Under the pieces are notes generated by a model. It saw nothing but the letters and a program-made list of their open reading frames with translations. It had not been told where the DNA came from and did not search any database. A stretch of 64,000 nucleotides of DNA from Myxococcota bacterium (GTDB taxonomy: Bacteria > Myxococcota_A > UBA9160 > SMWR01): positions 43,149 through 107,148 of the forward strand of contig JAKVBI010000024.1 of the NCBI GenBank assembly GCA_022447545.1. Direction: 5' to 3'. Below are positions 35,643-47,993 of this stretch, in pieces (position 1 is the first letter of the stretch; the number at the start of each line of letters is the position of its first letter). Made by a program: the position numbers and the translations under genes.

Positions 35643-37142
35643 CTATTCCTGGATCCAAACCGGGCAGAAGTTGCCCAGGCGTCGGCGGGTCCACCACTGT
35701 CCGGTCTGCCTGAATTCGTCTAGAGCTTCAAACTCGTAATCGTAGAGCACCGAACGCAGGTAGAGTGGCTTCTGACCATCGAATGGATCGTGTGCCAGGA
35801 GCCCGAGAACGGCAGGCGAAGCTTCCAACAGTCTCTCTGCAAAGGGTCGAAGCCATGGCGCCGTGGAGCAGGTGCCAAGCGCCGCAAACCACATTTGCCA
35901 ATCGAGCCTGGGCATGTGGGGCTGGCTGAACCCCGGAGCCTCGAAGGGGTCCCCGGGTTTGTGGCGGAATCGGTAGGTGCGCCACTCCTTCCCATCGAGA
36001 CTGCCCTCCATCTCGATCTCCCCACGGCGCGTTGTCATCACGGCAAACAGTCCGTATTGGTTCAGCGTTCGGAAGGGTGCGAGTGAGCGCAAGCTCGAGA
36101 GCACTTGATTGGAGGGTGCGAAGAGTCCAAGGCGAGTGAGTGTCGTCAATCCTGTCAGGCCGATGACGACGATGGCGATCCCAGTGGTGGCGAATGCCCG
36201 AGGTCGATTTTGGACCTGTCGTTCAGCTTCCGCTGGCGGGAGAGCGGGGAGGCAACGTGTGGGAAGTGCTCGGCGCAGAGTTTCGTCGTCCAGCAATGTC
36301 AGGCACAGAACGAAGGTGAGCAGGTTGAAAAACCCGTAGTTTCCGGTGACCGCGATGGTCAGTTGGAGCGATGTAAATGCCAGGAAGGCTCCGATTCGGA
36401 CTCGACGCGGGCCAAAAATGCAAAAAGGTGCGATGAGTTCGATCCCAAAGGTTGCAGCGACGCCGATTCGATGGACGAGGTCGGGTGCATGGTGGGCGAA
36501 GTAACTCGTCCATCCAGGCAACGGTTGGGTGAAGTAGTGGTAGTTCAGGGCTGTGAAGTCCCGCCAAACGGGATCCTCAGAGAGCCACTTGACGGCGCCT
36601 GACATGAAGAAGAGCCGAAATACCAACCACCGCATCATGAAGATCGAGGCGGTGGGGACTGGGAAGCGCATGGCGTCCCCTGGAAGTTTCTGGCGGGGCG
36701 CGAGGAAAATACCAACGAAGCATGCTTCGAGAAGCAGTGCATCCCACTGGTAGCTTAGAAAGGGCCCTCCAACGCTGCATAGAGAGAGGTAGACGGCCCA
36801 TGCTCCGAACAGGGACAGGGGTGGGGCGATTCCGAACAGGACCAGTAACGAAAGCCCCACTCCGGCCCCACAGAGGCCATTCAGCATCGCATCGCTACAA
36901 GACACCCAGCAGAGAGTGGGCAGCCGTCCCAGGTCGAATCCCCCGAGCACGGATCGAGCGTGTGTCATGAAGTCAGCGGCTGGAAGAATTCCCCCACTTC
37001 CCATCAGGCCATCGATCTGCAGCCAGAGCGAGCCAAAGGCGAGGAAGAGCGTCAGTCCGAGGCCACGAATCACAAAAAGGCGCACAAGCCTGTAATCTCT
37101 CGGCGCGACGGAGGTTCGTGCACCGACGGTCTTCGACGACAT
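35643..37142 (-). CDS. Lipase maturation factor (LMF)-like membrane protein
   Basis: The roughly 499-residue protein has at least eight membrane segments in its first 330 residues and a C-terminal soluble part. Blocks such as [48 protein letters not shown] and [21 protein letters not shown] match the LMF1 family, known in animals for endoplasmic-reticulum lipase folding. Bacterial members have no established role. ATG 37142 is preferred over ATG 37199 because the latter would overlap the divergent glutathione reductase region. Confidence 0.8.
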   Translation of the reverse strand: MSSKTVGARTSVAPRDYRLVRLFVIRGLGLTLFLAFGSLWLQIDGLMGSGGILPAADFMTHARSVLGGFDLGRLPTLCWVSCSDAMLNGLCGAGVGLSLLVLFGIAPPLSLFGAWAVYLSLCSVGGPFLSYQWDALLLEACFVGIFLAPRQKLPGDAMRFPVPTASIFMMRWLVFRLFFMSGAVKWLSEDPVWRDFTALNYHYFTQPLPGWTSYFAHHAPDLVHRIGVAATFGIELIAPFCIFGPRRVRIGAFLAFTSLQLTIAVTGNYGFFNLLTFVLCLTLLDDETLRRALPTRCLPALPPAEAERQVQNRPRAFATTGIAIVVIGLTGLTTLTRLGLFAPSNQVLSSLRSLAPFRTLNQYGLFAVMTTRRGEIEMEGSLDGKEWRTYRFRHKPGDPFEAPGFSQPHMPRLDWQMWFAALGTCSTAPWLRPFAERLLEASPAVLGLLAHDPFDGQKPLYLRSVLYDYEFEALDEFRQTGQWWTRRRLGNFCPVWIQE

Positions 37143-37218
37143 TTCACGAAGTATGGGCGACCCGTTTGCGCGATGCCGCATGTTCGCCACAAGCGCCAAC
37201 CCATGGGGCCTACGAGAT

Positions 37219-38574
37219 ATGCCGAATTACGATTACGACTTGTTCACTCTGGGGGCGGGCTCAGGCGGGGTCCGGGCCAGTCGCGTCGCTGCTGGTTATG
37301 GGGCTCGGGTCGCCATTGCGGAGGAGCGTGACCTCGGAGGGACGTGTGTCAACGTCGGCTGTATTCCGAAAAAACTCCTGGTATATGCCTCCCACTACAG
37401 TCAGGACTTCTCGGATGCTGTGGCAGGCTATGGCTGGACGGTGGGCGAGACGAATTTCGATTGGAAGACGCTGATCTCAAACAAGGACCGCGAGATCGAG
37501 CGCCTCAACGGGATCTATGCGGGCCTTCTGGACTCCGCGGGGGTCGAGCGATTTCAGGGCCGGGCTGTGGTTGTGGACCCCCACACCATTGAAGTCTCGG
37601 GGCGAAGGGTGACCGCTGAGCACATCCTCATCGCGGTGGGCGGTTGGCCGGTGCTACCCGAGATCCCCGGGATCGAGCATGCAATGACTTCCAATGAGGC
37701 CTTCCATCTCGAAGAGATGCCCCAGCGGGTGATTGTCGTGGGTGGCGGTTATATCGCAGTGGAGTTCGCAGGGATTTTCCAGGGGCTGGGCAGCCAGGTG
37801 ACTCAACTCTATCGCGGGCCACTCTTTCTGCGCGGGTTCGACGATGATGTCCGGAACACTCTTGCCCAGGAGATTCGGAACCGGGGCATCGATTTGCGCT
37901 TCGATACGAACGTCGCGAGGATCGAGCGGTCGGTTTCCGGGCTTTCGGCACGACTCGAAGACGGCTCGGTTCTCGAGGCAGACGCGATTCTCTTCGCGAC
38001 GGGTCGCTCGCCACTCACGGCCGGCCTGGGGCTCCAGGAAGTCGGGGTCGAACTGGACGAGGGCGGCGCCGTGATCGTCGACGAGTATTCACGGACCTCG
38101 TTGCCGAGCATCTGGGCCATCGGGGACGTGACCGACCGCATTCAGCTGACGCCGGTGGCGATTCACGAGGGAATGTGTCTCGCCGCGACCTTGTTCGACG
38201 GGCGTCCCACCAAACCGAACCACGACGATGTGGCCTCGGCTGTTTTCAGCCAGCCAACCGTTGCTTGTGTGGGACTCACGGAAACCCAAGCTCGTTCTCG
38301 CTTCGATCAGGTGGAGATCTACCGGTCGACGTTTCGACCCCTCAAGAACACGCTGATCGGAGATGACGAACGCACGATGATGAAAATTGTCGTGGATTCC
38401 GTCACCGATCGGGTGCTGGGCTGCCACATGGTGGGACCCGAAGCAGGTGAAATCATCCAGGGCTTGGCCGTGGCGATTAAGTGCGGTGCCACCAAGGCAC
38501 AGTTCGACGCCACCATCGGGATCCATCCAACAGCCGCCGAAGAGTTTGTCACCATGCGCGAGCCGGTGAGTTGA
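37219..38574 (+). CDS. gor: Glutathione-disulfide reductase
   Basis: A 451-residue FAD/NAD(P)H disulfide reductase. The redox-active pair is in [19 protein letters not shown], which is the glutathione reductase form. The FAD motif is [10 protein letters not shown], the NADPH motif is [17 protein letters not shown], and the C-terminal [12 protein letters not shown] supplies the catalytic His-Glu. It keeps cytoplasmic glutathione reduced. ATG 37219 begins [14 protein letters not shown]; an in-frame ATG 66 bases upstream would add residues with no match to the family. Confidence 0.92.
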   Translation: MPNYDYDLFTLGAGSGGVRASRVAAGYGARVAIAEERDLGGTCVNVGCIPKKLLVYASHYSQDFSDAVAGYGWTVGETNFDWKTLISNKDREIERLNGIYAGLLDSAGVERFQGRAVVVDPHTIEVSGRRVTAEHILIAVGGWPVLPEIPGIEHAMTSNEAFHLEEMPQRVIVVGGGYIAVEFAGIFQGLGSQVTQLYRGPLFLRGFDDDVRNTLAQEIRNRGIDLRFDTNVARIERSVSGLSARLEDGSVLEADAILFATGRSPLTAGLGLQEVGVELDEGGAVIVDEYSRTSLPSIWAIGDVTDRIQLTPVAIHEGMCLAATLFDGRPTKPNHDDVASAVFSQPTVACVGLTETQARSRFDQVEIYRSTFRPLKNTLIGDDERTMMKIVVDSVTDRVLGCHMVGPEAGEIIQGLAVAIKCGATKAQFDATIGIHPTAAEEFVTMREPVS

Positions 38575-38613
38575 ACTGGCGTCGATGACGTAGGGCGCGG
38601 GTCTGCGCCGGTC

Positions 38614-39447
38614 TCAGGGCATGCGACCCTGACGACCGCCATCGGAAAGTGCGTTCAAGCTCCAGTCGTAAGGCATGAAGTCCACTTCCAGGTCATCGCC
38701 GGCCGCGTCGAGTTGGGCCTGGACATTCGCTGGTAGTCGACGTCGGACGAAGGCAACACTCCCTCCCTCGGCGTCGAAGTCGACCTGGAACCATCGGAAG
38801 ATCGAACTGAGGAACAACGTGTTCTCTGCGGGTTCGAACCGGGCTCCTTTCTCGGGGTCGGCGAGGAAGGTTCCCATTTCACGGTCCAGTTGTTCGTCGA
38901 TCACTGCAGCTCGCCACGGCTCACGCATGAGGGACGGGCAGGAAGTCGATGCGCAGACCAGCGCAGCGTGGATTCGTGGGTCTCCCATGGGACGCAGGAT
39001 TTTATGCTCGATCTCATGCAGTGTGTAGGCGCGGTCGCCGATTGTCCCCGCCTTCTTCTTCCAGACTGGGCGGAGAAGCCAGCCGAGGTCGCGGATGCTT
39101 TCGAGAGGAAGATTCCGGCGGACTAGGTCGATGGCGAGGATGTTGTACGCGTTGATCCAGAACGCCAGCTCTTGAGCGCGCCCATCAAGGGTGTTGGGAT
39201 CGAAGGTGGCCAGGCTTTCGATCACTTTCTTCCAGGCGGTTGAGTTCGACAGGTCTCGGTAGGCGACCCGAGTGCCTGCCACATCGTCTACCCCCTCGGT
39301 GTGTTGTCTGAGTACCCGCGCGTAATTTTCTTCGTCGAAGCCACCTGGCGTTGCACTCATGGGAAGGCACAGCATTAGGATGCAGGTTCCCATCCATCGG
39401 CCAGGGGAGTGTCGCCGGTGCGAATGGGTGGTCATGGATCCTTGCAT
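38614..39447 (-). CDS. DUF547 family exported protein
   Basis: The 277-residue protein has a short signal-like segment (GTCILMLCLPMSATPG) and then the DUF547 domain: YRDLSNSTAWKKVIES, ELAFWINAYNILAIDLV, HEIEHKILRPMGDPRIHAAL and VCASTSCPSLMREPW with two conserved cysteines. The role of DUF547 in bacteria is unknown. ATG 39435 is an alternative start with AGGA upstream. It runs convergently to the glutathione reductase gene. Confidence 0.85.
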   Translation of the reverse strand: MQGSMTTHSHRRHSPGRWMGTCILMLCLPMSATPGGFDEENYARVLRQHTEGVDDVAGTRVAYRDLSNSTAWKKVIESLATFDPNTLDGRAQELAFWINAYNILAIDLVRRNLPLESIRDLGWLLRPVWKKKAGTIGDRAYTLHEIEHKILRPMGDPRIHAALVCASTSCPSLMREPWRAAVIDEQLDREMGTFLADPEKGARFEPAENTLFLSSIFRWFQVDFDAEGGSVAFVRRRLPANVQAQLDAAGDDLEVDFMPYDWSLNALSDGGRQGRMP

Positions 39448-39568
39448 CCGATGTGGCTCATTCTTCCGATCGGTCGCATCCCAGTGGGATTCACTCGACG
39501 GGGCTTACCCGGCCCCTCTATGATGACCGGTGAAACCATGGCCGTGAATTGGTAGGGGGATGTAGAGG

Positions 39569-40444
39569 ATGGTAGCGCGTGGAGTGGATGGCCCTGAGAA
39601 GACTCCGATTACATTCCGCGTTGCCGAGGGGGTCGAGTTGCGCGGAGACGCCTGGGGTTCGCCTGAGCGTCGCCCCATCGTCCTCCTTCACGGAGGCGGG
39701 CAGACGCGGCATTCGTGGTCCGGGGCTGCGGAGAAGATCGCGTCGGCCGGGTGGTATGCGGTTTCTCTGGATCTGCGGGGCCATGGAGAGAGTGATTGGT
39801 CACCCGACGGCGTCTACGGGTTCGAATCCTTTACCGCCGATACGGTGAAGGTGGCTCGAAGTTTCGAGCGGCCCCCGGTTCTTGTGGGTGCTTCCCTCGG
39901 GGGGGTTGCGTCGCTTCTCGCGGAAGGGGAATCGCGGGAAAGTCTCGCGGCGGGCATCGTGCTCGTGGATGTGACCCCGCGCATGGAGCCCAAGGGGATC
40001 CAACGGATCATGGATTTCATGACTCACAAACCCGAGGGCTTCGAAAATCTGGAGGAAGCGGCGGATGCCATTGCCGGCTATCGGGAGCATCGGTCACGTC
40101 CCAAAGACCTGTCTGGTCTCGCCAAGAACCTCCGGCAGGGAGAGGACGGTCGCTGGCGGTGGCACTGGGATCCTGCCTTCATCTCGGGGGATCGAAGTGT
40201 GCACGAAGGTCCGTCGCAACAATCCGATCGGTTGCTGGAAGCGGCTCGGCGTTTAACGGTCCCCACCCTTTTGGTCCGCGGCAAGGAGAGCGACGTGGTG
40301 AGCCTTCGCGGGGCAGACGAGTTCCTCGAGGCTGCACCTGGTGCGACCTTTGCGGATGTCTCAGGGGCGGGTCACATGGTCGCTGGGGACCGCAACGATG
40401 TCTTCGCGGACGCGGTCATCGAGTTCCTCCTCGAACGGGTCTGA
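39569..40444 (+). CDS. Alpha/beta hydrolase
   Basis: The 291-residue cytoplasmic hydrolase has the oxyanion-hole motif LLHGGGQTRHSWSGA, the strand SLDLRGHGESDWS, the nucleophile elbow GASLGGVAS with the catalytic Ser and a final GAGHMVAGD holding the catalytic His. The acid is likely the Asp in KESDVVSLR. Substrate is not predictable; related sequences are annotated as esterases or peroxidases. GGGGATGTAGAGG before ATG 39569 gives a plausible ribosome-binding site. Confidence 0.88.
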   Translation: MVARGVDGPEKTPITFRVAEGVELRGDAWGSPERRPIVLLHGGGQTRHSWSGAAEKIASAGWYAVSLDLRGHGESDWSPDGVYGFESFTADTVKVARSFERPPVLVGASLGGVASLLAEGESRESLAAGIVLVDVTPRMEPKGIQRIMDFMTHKPEGFENLEEAADAIAGYREHRSRPKDLSGLAKNLRQGEDGRWRWHWDPAFISGDRSVHEGPSQQSDRLLEAARRLTVPTLLVRGKESDVVSLRGADEFLEAAPGATFADVSGAGHMVAGDRNDVFADAVIEFLLERV

Positions 40445-40514
40445 GGACCGCTCCGAGATTTCTGGTGGAGCCTCGTTGGCGAAGCGGAACGCCTTGGTTT
40501 CGACTTTCGTCGTG

Positions 40515-41681
40515 TCAATCCGTCGTCTTCGGTTTTAGGGCACTTTGTTCCTTGAGTTGCCGAATGACGGACCGAGCGTTGTCCCGCTCGGAATCCAGGA
40601 AGCGGGAGACTGCATCGGAGAGACGTGGATCCCGCAGATAGTGGATGCTGAAGGTTGGCTGGGCGTCGAAACCGCGCAGGTATTTGTAGTCGCCGCCCGC
40701 TCCAGGCTCGAACCGCTCCAGACCGTGTTCGATGCAGAATTCGATGGCCGCGTAATAACACACGTTGAAATGAAGGTGTCGGGCGGGCTCCAGTGCACCC
40801 CAGTAGCGTCCATAGAGTGATTTCCCCTTGAACAGGTTGGTCGTTCCGGCAATGACCTTCCCCTCGCGTCGGGCGACCACAAAACACAGACGGTGCCTAA
40901 AACGCTCGCGAATGAACTCGAAGAATTGGAGGTTTAGGTACTGGCGCCCCCAGGAACGATCCTCGATGGTGGCGAGATAGCAGCGGTACATGGGCTCGAA
41001 GAGGTCGTCAGGAATTGCTTCTCCCGTGAGGATGTCGATGGTGATTTCCTGCTCGTCGAGTGCCCGGCGTTCCCGCCGGATCTGGTTTCGCCGCTTGCTA
41101 CGGAAATCCCCGAGATATGCCTCGAAGTCATCGTAGTTTCGGTTTTTCCAGTGGTATTGCAGCCCAAGCCGCAACAGATACCGCCCGGAAGTCTCTCGGG
41201 TCGAATCGCTTAATGCCAGCGCTTCCTCTTCGTGGCAGAAGTTGACGTGCACGCCCGAGAATTCGTCGGATTCGCACAAGCTCGTCAAGAGGTGGCCCAT
41301 GCGCTGGATCCAATCATGGCGATTCAGCTCTTTGGCCACCAGGAAACGAGCACCCGTGACCGGTGTGAATGGCACTCCGACCAGCAATTTGGGGTAGTAG
41401 CGGATTCCTGCACGCTCGGCGGCATCGGCCCATGCCCAGTCGAAGACGAATTCACCCTCGCTGTGATTCTTGAGGTAGAGCGGACAGGCGGCCACGATTC
41501 GACCCTCTTCGCGTACGACGAGAGGACGGGGCAGCCAACCCGTGTGCTCACCGACTGCACCGGCGTCTTCCAGCGAGGCCAGCCAATCCCATTCGAGGAA
41601 CGGGGAATCATTTCCGACGAGCGCATCCCATTCCTCCCGCGCCACGGAAGCCACACCCTCTAGAATCTCAGCCTCTGCCAT
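40515..41681 (-). CDS. FemAB/GNAT-like protein (peptidogalycan biosynthesis/recognition family)
   Basis: The 388-residue protein has SPFLEWDWLASLEDAGAV near the N-terminus, then LVGVPFTPVTGARFLV, KSLYGRYWGALEPARHLHFN and GAGGDYKYLRGFDAQPTFS. These are typical of the DUF482/peptidogalycan family, which has a double GNAT-like fold. The reaction is uncertain; acyl or aminoacyl transfer is suggested by the fold. ATG 41681 gives a sensible N-terminus; the upstream extension is shadow sequence. It runs convergently to the hydrolase and divergently from clpS. Confidence 0.8.
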   Translation of the reverse strand: MAEAEILEGVASVAREEWDALVGNDSPFLEWDWLASLEDAGAVGEHTGWLPRPLVVREEGRIVAACPLYLKNHSEGEFVFDWAWADAAERAGIRYYPKLLVGVPFTPVTGARFLVAKELNRHDWIQRMGHLLTSLCESDEFSGVHVNFCHEEEALALSDSTRETSGRYLLRLGLQYHWKNRNYDDFEAYLGDFRSKRRNQIRRERRALDEQEITIDILTGEAIPDDLFEPMYRCYLATIEDRSWGRQYLNLQFFEFIRERFRHRLCFVVARREGKVIAGTTNLFKGKSLYGRYWGALEPARHLHFNVCYYAAIEFCIEHGLERFEPGAGGDYKYLRGFDAQPTFSIHYLRDPRLSDAVSRFLDSERDNARSVIRQLKEQSALKPKTTD

Positions 41682-41785
41682 GGCTGCGAGTCTAGGGCAA
41701 AGTGCTGGGGGTCGGTTCCAGGGGGCGGCTCCGAGATGAGACTTCTCCAACGCTACCCGCCTGCGACAGCTGCTATCCTGTTGGG

Positions 41786-42210
41786 GTGACCCTCGAACTC
41801 GACCTGCGACGGCCAAGTGGTAGACGTGGGCGGGTCTCTCCACCGGGTCGGAGCTGGGCCGGTCCTTCGGGGCCGCAGGGTCCGAATGATGGTGGAGTGC
41901 CGCCTGGCGGGGACCCCACACGCGAGGGTGGGCTTGCCACTCAGGTACGGCGTCGTGTGGCACGGCCACCGCGGTTCAAGGTGCTCCTCTACAACGATGA
42001 CTACACGCCCATGGAGTTCGTCGTGAGGGTGCTCGAGGGAGTTTTTGGAAAGGGGCCCTCAGCAGCGACGCAGATCATGCTTCAGATCCACCGCTCGGGA
42101 ATGGGTGTGGCGGGTGTTTACGTGATCGAAGTGGCAGAGACGAAGGTCAGCACGGTCCACCGTATGGCCGAAGAACGTGGTTATCCCTTGCGAGCGGGCA
42201 TGGAGAAGGA

Positions 42211-42214
<4 letters not shown>
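41786..42214 (+). CDS. clpS: ATP-dependent Clp protease adaptor ClpS
   Basis: ClpS delivers N-degron substrates to ClpA. The conserved core begins near residue 62 with PPRFKVLLYNDDYTPMEFVV, and contains HRSGMGVAGVYVIEVAETK. Residues that form the N-degron pocket (N-D-D-Y-T-P-M-E-F) are intact. The N-terminal 55 residues are Gly/Pro/Arg-rich and longer than in most ClpS; GTG 41786 is the assumed start. The stop overlaps the clpA start by four bases. Confidence 0.92.
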
Positions 42215-44481
<2,267 letters not shown>

Positions 44482-44500
44482 ATTCACCTGGTGGCGGCGC

Positions 44501-45421
44501 TCAGCGCAATGAGGTGGGCAGGGGGAAGACCATGCCCTCGTCGACTGCAGGCTGTCGAACCACGTTGCTTGCTCCAAGGGCCGTCAGTCGACCGACGACC
44601 TCCTCTACCAGTACCTCGGGTGTCGAAGCCCCTGCTGTGATTCCCACGCATCGGGTGTTCGTCAGCCAATGCGGGTCGATGTCCGAAGCATCTTGGACGA
44701 GGTAGGAACGGGCTCCCTGTTTGGCGGCCAGTTCGACCAGGCGGTTGCTGTTGGATGAGGCCGGTGCTCCCACCACGATCACGACGTCCGACTTCGTCGT
44801 CATCTTCTTGACGGCGTTCTGGCGGTTCTGGGTCGCATAGCAGATGTCGTCCCGTCGGGGCAGCAGGATCTCGGGAAAACGCCGGCGCAGGGTCTCCATG
44901 ATTTCACGGGTATCGTCCACCGAGAGGGTGGTTTGCGTCACGCAACCGAGCATGGAGGGGTTTCCGACCTCGAGCGCCTCGGCGTCCTCAACCGATTCCA
45001 CGAGATGCATCCGGTCTGGCGCGTGCCCCATGGTTCCCTGGACTTCCACGTGACCCGCATGACCGATGAGGACGATGTCGTACCCCTGTTTTGCCAGGCG
45101 GACGGCTTCCTTGTGTACTTTCGTGACCAGTGGACACGTGGCGTCGATGACCTGCAGTCCGTTGCGTTCGGCGGCACTGCGCACGGCTGGAGACACGCCA
45201 TGAGCGCTGAAGATGAGTAGGGAGCCTTCGGGGACTGCCTCTGGGTCTTCGACGAAAATGGCTCCCTTTTCGCGCAGGGCATTCACGACGTGTTGATTGT
45301 GGACGATTTCGTGCCGCACGTAGACCGGCGGGCCGAAGCGATCCAAGGCCTCTTCGACGATTTCGATGGCCCGATCGACTCCGGCACAGAATCCTCGAGG
45401 GCTTGCGACCAAGACATCCAC
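44501..45421 (-). CDS. ispH: 4-hydroxy-3-methylbut-2-enyl diphosphate reductase (IspH)
   Basis: IspH performs the last step of the MEP isoprenoid pathway, making IPP and DMAPP. The 306-residue protein has the three cluster cysteines in place: C12 (PRGFCAGVDRA), C96 (DATCPLVTKVH) and C194 (DDICYATQNRQ). Substrate-binding His residues are in VRHEIVHNQHVV and IGHAGHVEVQGT. The N-terminus MDVLVASPRG is typical. It runs convergently to clpA and divergently from hemE. Confidence 0.97.
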   Translation of the reverse strand: MDVLVASPRGFCAGVDRAIEIVEEALDRFGPPVYVRHEIVHNQHVVNALREKGAIFVEDPEAVPEGSLLIFSAHGVSPAVRSAAERNGLQVIDATCPLVTKVHKEAVRLAKQGYDIVLIGHAGHVEVQGTMGHAPDRMHLVESVEDAEALEVGNPSMLGCVTQTTLSVDDTREIMETLRRRFPEILLPRRDDICYATQNRQNAVKKMTTKSDVVIVVGAPASSNSNRLVELAAKQGARSYLVQDASDIDPHWLTNTRCVGITAGASTPEVLVEEVVGRLTALGASNVVRQPAVDEGMVFPLPTSLR

Positions 45422-45517
45422 GCCTTCAGGGTAGCAGCCTCGACGGACGAGACCTTGCTACAATCGAACCCCGCACTCTTCCCCAATTTGATGCAGGGAA
45501 GCAGACGAGGGAGAGCC

Positions 45518-46570
45518 TTGTCCCAGGCGAAGAACGAACTCGATCCGACCGAGCGGATGTTGCGGGCCTGTCGTGGTGAGAGCGTGGACCGCCCGCCGGT
45601 GTGGCTCATGCGCCAGGCGGGTCGCTATCTGCCCGAGTACCGCCAGATTCGCGAGGGAACCTCCTTTTTGGAGATGTGCAGCGACGTCGATCGGGCGGTT
45701 GCGGTATCGCTGCAACCCATCGATCTGGTCGGTTCCGAGGCGGTGATTCTGTTCTCCGACATCTTCGTCCCGGTACTCGGTATGGGGTTGGAGGTCGAAT
45801 TTGCACCGGGTCCAACCCTGGCAGATCCCATCCGAACCCATGCCCAGATCGAGGCGATGCGCCAGACCGACCCGAGGGATGAAGTGCCCTATGTGTTCGA
45901 GATCCTTCGCCGTCTGCGGGGGGAACTCGCCGACCGCCGCATCCCACTCCTTGGATTCGCTGGAGCTCCCTTTACTTTGGCCGCCTATCTGGTGGAGGGC
46001 AGCGGTTCCCGTGACTTCGCGACTCTCAAGACCATGATGGTGAGGGAGCCCGACGTGCTTCGGTCTTTGCTGGCGCGTCTCACGAAACTCACGGTGGCGT
46101 ATTTGGAAGCCCAAATTGAGGCGGGAGCACAGGTGGTGCAGCTCTTCGATACCTGGGCGGGTTTGTTGGATGCCGAATCCTATCGCGAGTGGGTTCTACC
46201 CGTTCATCGCGAGATCGCGCGGTCCACCCGGAGAGAGGATGTTCCTCTGATCCTGTATCTGAACAACGGGTCCCACCTTCTCGAACTCCAACTCGAAGCG
46301 GGTGCCGATGTGATCTCGGTGGACTGGAGGGTGGATCTCGAGCGGGCAGCGAGCTTGGCCGGACGCGAGGCCAGCGTGCAAGGCAATCTCGATCCTTGCT
46401 TGTTGGCAGCGTCGAGGGAAGAGATCTTTTCGCGTGTTGCTCGAATCGCCGAGCAGGCCTCCGGCGCGCGTGGTCACATCTTGAACCTCGGCCACGGATG
46501 CCTCCCTTCCACACCCGTTGAAGGGGTGCGCGCTTTCACGGATGCCGCACGGGCGCTCGGCCGTGGCTGA
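45518..46570 (+). CDS. hemE: Uroporphyrinogen decarboxylase
   Basis: HemE decarboxylates uroporphyrinogen III to coproporphyrinogen III in heme synthesis. The 350-residue protein has the signature PPVWLMRQAGRYLPEYR and YLVEGSGSRDF, VQLFDTWAGLL, VSVDWRVDL and VQGNLDPCLL. The start is taken as TTG 45518 with AGGGAGAG just upstream, giving a normal length; ATG 45491 would add nine residues. It overlaps the next gene by eight bases, forming a hemE-hemY pair. Confidence 0.95.
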   Translation: MSQAKNELDPTERMLRACRGESVDRPPVWLMRQAGRYLPEYRQIREGTSFLEMCSDVDRAVAVSLQPIDLVGSEAVILFSDIFVPVLGMGLEVEFAPGPTLADPIRTHAQIEAMRQTDPRDEVPYVFEILRRLRGELADRRIPLLGFAGAPFTLAAYLVEGSGSRDFATLKTMMVREPDVLRSLLARLTKLTVAYLEAQIEAGAQVVQLFDTWAGLLDAESYREWVLPVHREIARSTRREDVPLILYLNNGSHLLELQLEAGADVISVDWRVDLERAASLAGREASVQGNLDPCLLAASREEIFSRVARIAEQASGARGHILNLGHGCLPSTPVEGVRAFTDAARALGRG

Positions 46571-47987
46571 GCCGGGTTTTCGGTCGCCTGAAGGCACGGC
46601 TGCCTCCGAATCCAGTGTTGACTCCTATGAGGTCGATGCGTTGGTGGTGGGGGCGGGCATCTCGGGCCTCGCAGCGGGGCTCGAGCTCCAGAACCACCTG
46701 ACAGACGTTCTGGTGGTCGACTCGGGAGACCGGCCAGGAGGGGTGATGCGTACCGATCACTCCCAGGGGTATGTTTTCGAGCGTGGTCCCAATACCTTTC
46801 AGGTCAAACCCGCCATGCTGGGACTGCTTCGATCTCAGCACCTCGAGGAGGCGCTCCTTCGGGCCTCACCTGAGAGCAAGAGCCGCTTCCTGTTGCGCGG
46901 AGGCGATTTGGTCGCGGTGCCCACGTCGCCGGGGGCGATGGTTCGCTCGCCTCTGCTCTCCGCTCGCGGGAAGCTGAGATTGCTCACCGAGCCCTTCGTG
47001 CGGAAGGGGACGGGGGCGGAAGAGACGGTTTCGGAGTTCGTTTCACGCCGGTTGGGGGCCGAGGTCGCCGACAACCTGGTGGGACCTTTCCTGACCGGGA
47101 TCTATGCGGGAGATGAACATCAACTGGGTGCAGGTGCGGTCTTTCCGAGTCTCGTGGATGCTGAGCAACGCAGCGGATCCCTCGCCCTGGGGATGCTTGG
47201 CACCGCAGCGAGGCGTGGACAGGGCCAGGGCCTGCCGGGTTCCTACTCCGGGAGGCTTTCCGGTGGCGGGATGGGTCCTCTGGCACGGGCTCTGGCCGAA
47301 CGTCTGACGCTCCCAGTGCTACTTCAGAGACGCGTCGTATCCCTCGAGCCCAGAGAGGGGGGCTGGTCCGTGGCGCTGGAGGGTCCAGCGGGAACCGCAC
47401 AGGTGCGCTGCCCGAGGGTCGTTGTGGCAACCTCGGCGAGGGGTGCGGCCGAGATTCTGGGGCCCGTCGCGGACGGCTTGTCCCAACCGCTTCAATCGAT
47501 CACCTATGCGCCTCTCGTTTCGGTTTCCGTGGGGGTCGAACGCGCCGAAGTCGGTAGTCGCGTGCAGGGGTTCGGATTCCTGGTTCCACGCTCTGAGAGG
47601 CTTCGCTTGCTGGGCTGCCTGTTTATGAGTCGACTGTTTCCCGGGCGTGCACCCGAGGGACACGAATTGCTCCAATGCCTGCTCGGGGGAGTCCGCGCCC
47701 CGGAGTTCGTCGGCCTGGCCGACGACGAAATCGAACGCGCATTGATGGACGAGCTCGATCGAGTGCTGGGACTGCGTGGAACGGCCCAGGTACTCGCGAT
47801 CACCCGCTACACCATGGCGGTTCCCCAACCCGGCCGAGACCACCGACGTGTCATCGAAGCCCTGCGTGGGCAGCTCTCTAGCCACCCTGGCCTGGCATTG
47901 GCTGGCAGCTATCTGGAAGGAGTGGGTGTTCCCGACAGCCTGAACTCGGGGCTCGTGGCTGCGGACTCATTGGTGGGTTCGGGCTAG
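46563..47987 (+). CDS. hemY: Protoporphyrinogen oxidase (oxygen-dependent, HemY type)
   Basis: This FAD enzyme oxidises protoporphyrinogen IX to protoporphyrin IX with O2. The 474-residue protein has the dinucleotide-binding motif VVGAGISGLAAGLEL, the GGVMRT segment, ERGPNTFQV, PFLTGIYAGDEHQLGA, and the C-terminal LAGSYLEGVGVPDSLNSG, all typical of HemY/HemG2. A preference for O2 implies an aerobic lineage. GTG 46563 overlaps hemE; ATG 46518 is a less likely start. It ends just before the convergent hemH. Confidence 0.92.
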   Translation: MAEPGFRSPEGTAASESSVDSYEVDALVVGAGISGLAAGLELQNHLTDVLVVDSGDRPGGVMRTDHSQGYVFERGPNTFQVKPAMLGLLRSQHLEEALLRASPESKSRFLLRGGDLVAVPTSPGAMVRSPLLSARGKLRLLTEPFVRKGTGAEETVSEFVSRRLGAEVADNLVGPFLTGIYAGDEHQLGAGAVFPSLVDAEQRSGSLALGMLGTAARRGQGQGLPGSYSGRLSGGGMGPLARALAERLTLPVLLQRRVVSLEPREGGWSVALEGPAGTAQVRCPRVVVATSARGAAEILGPVADGLSQPLQSITYAPLVSVSVGVERAEVGSRVQGFGFLVPRSERLRLLGCLFMSRLFPGRAPEGHELLQCLLGGVRAPEFVGLADDEIERALMDELDRVLGLRGTAQVLAITRYTMAVPQPGRDHRRVIEALRGQLSSHPGLALAGSYLEGVGVPDSLNSGLVAADSLVGSG

Positions 47988-47993
47988 GCGCGA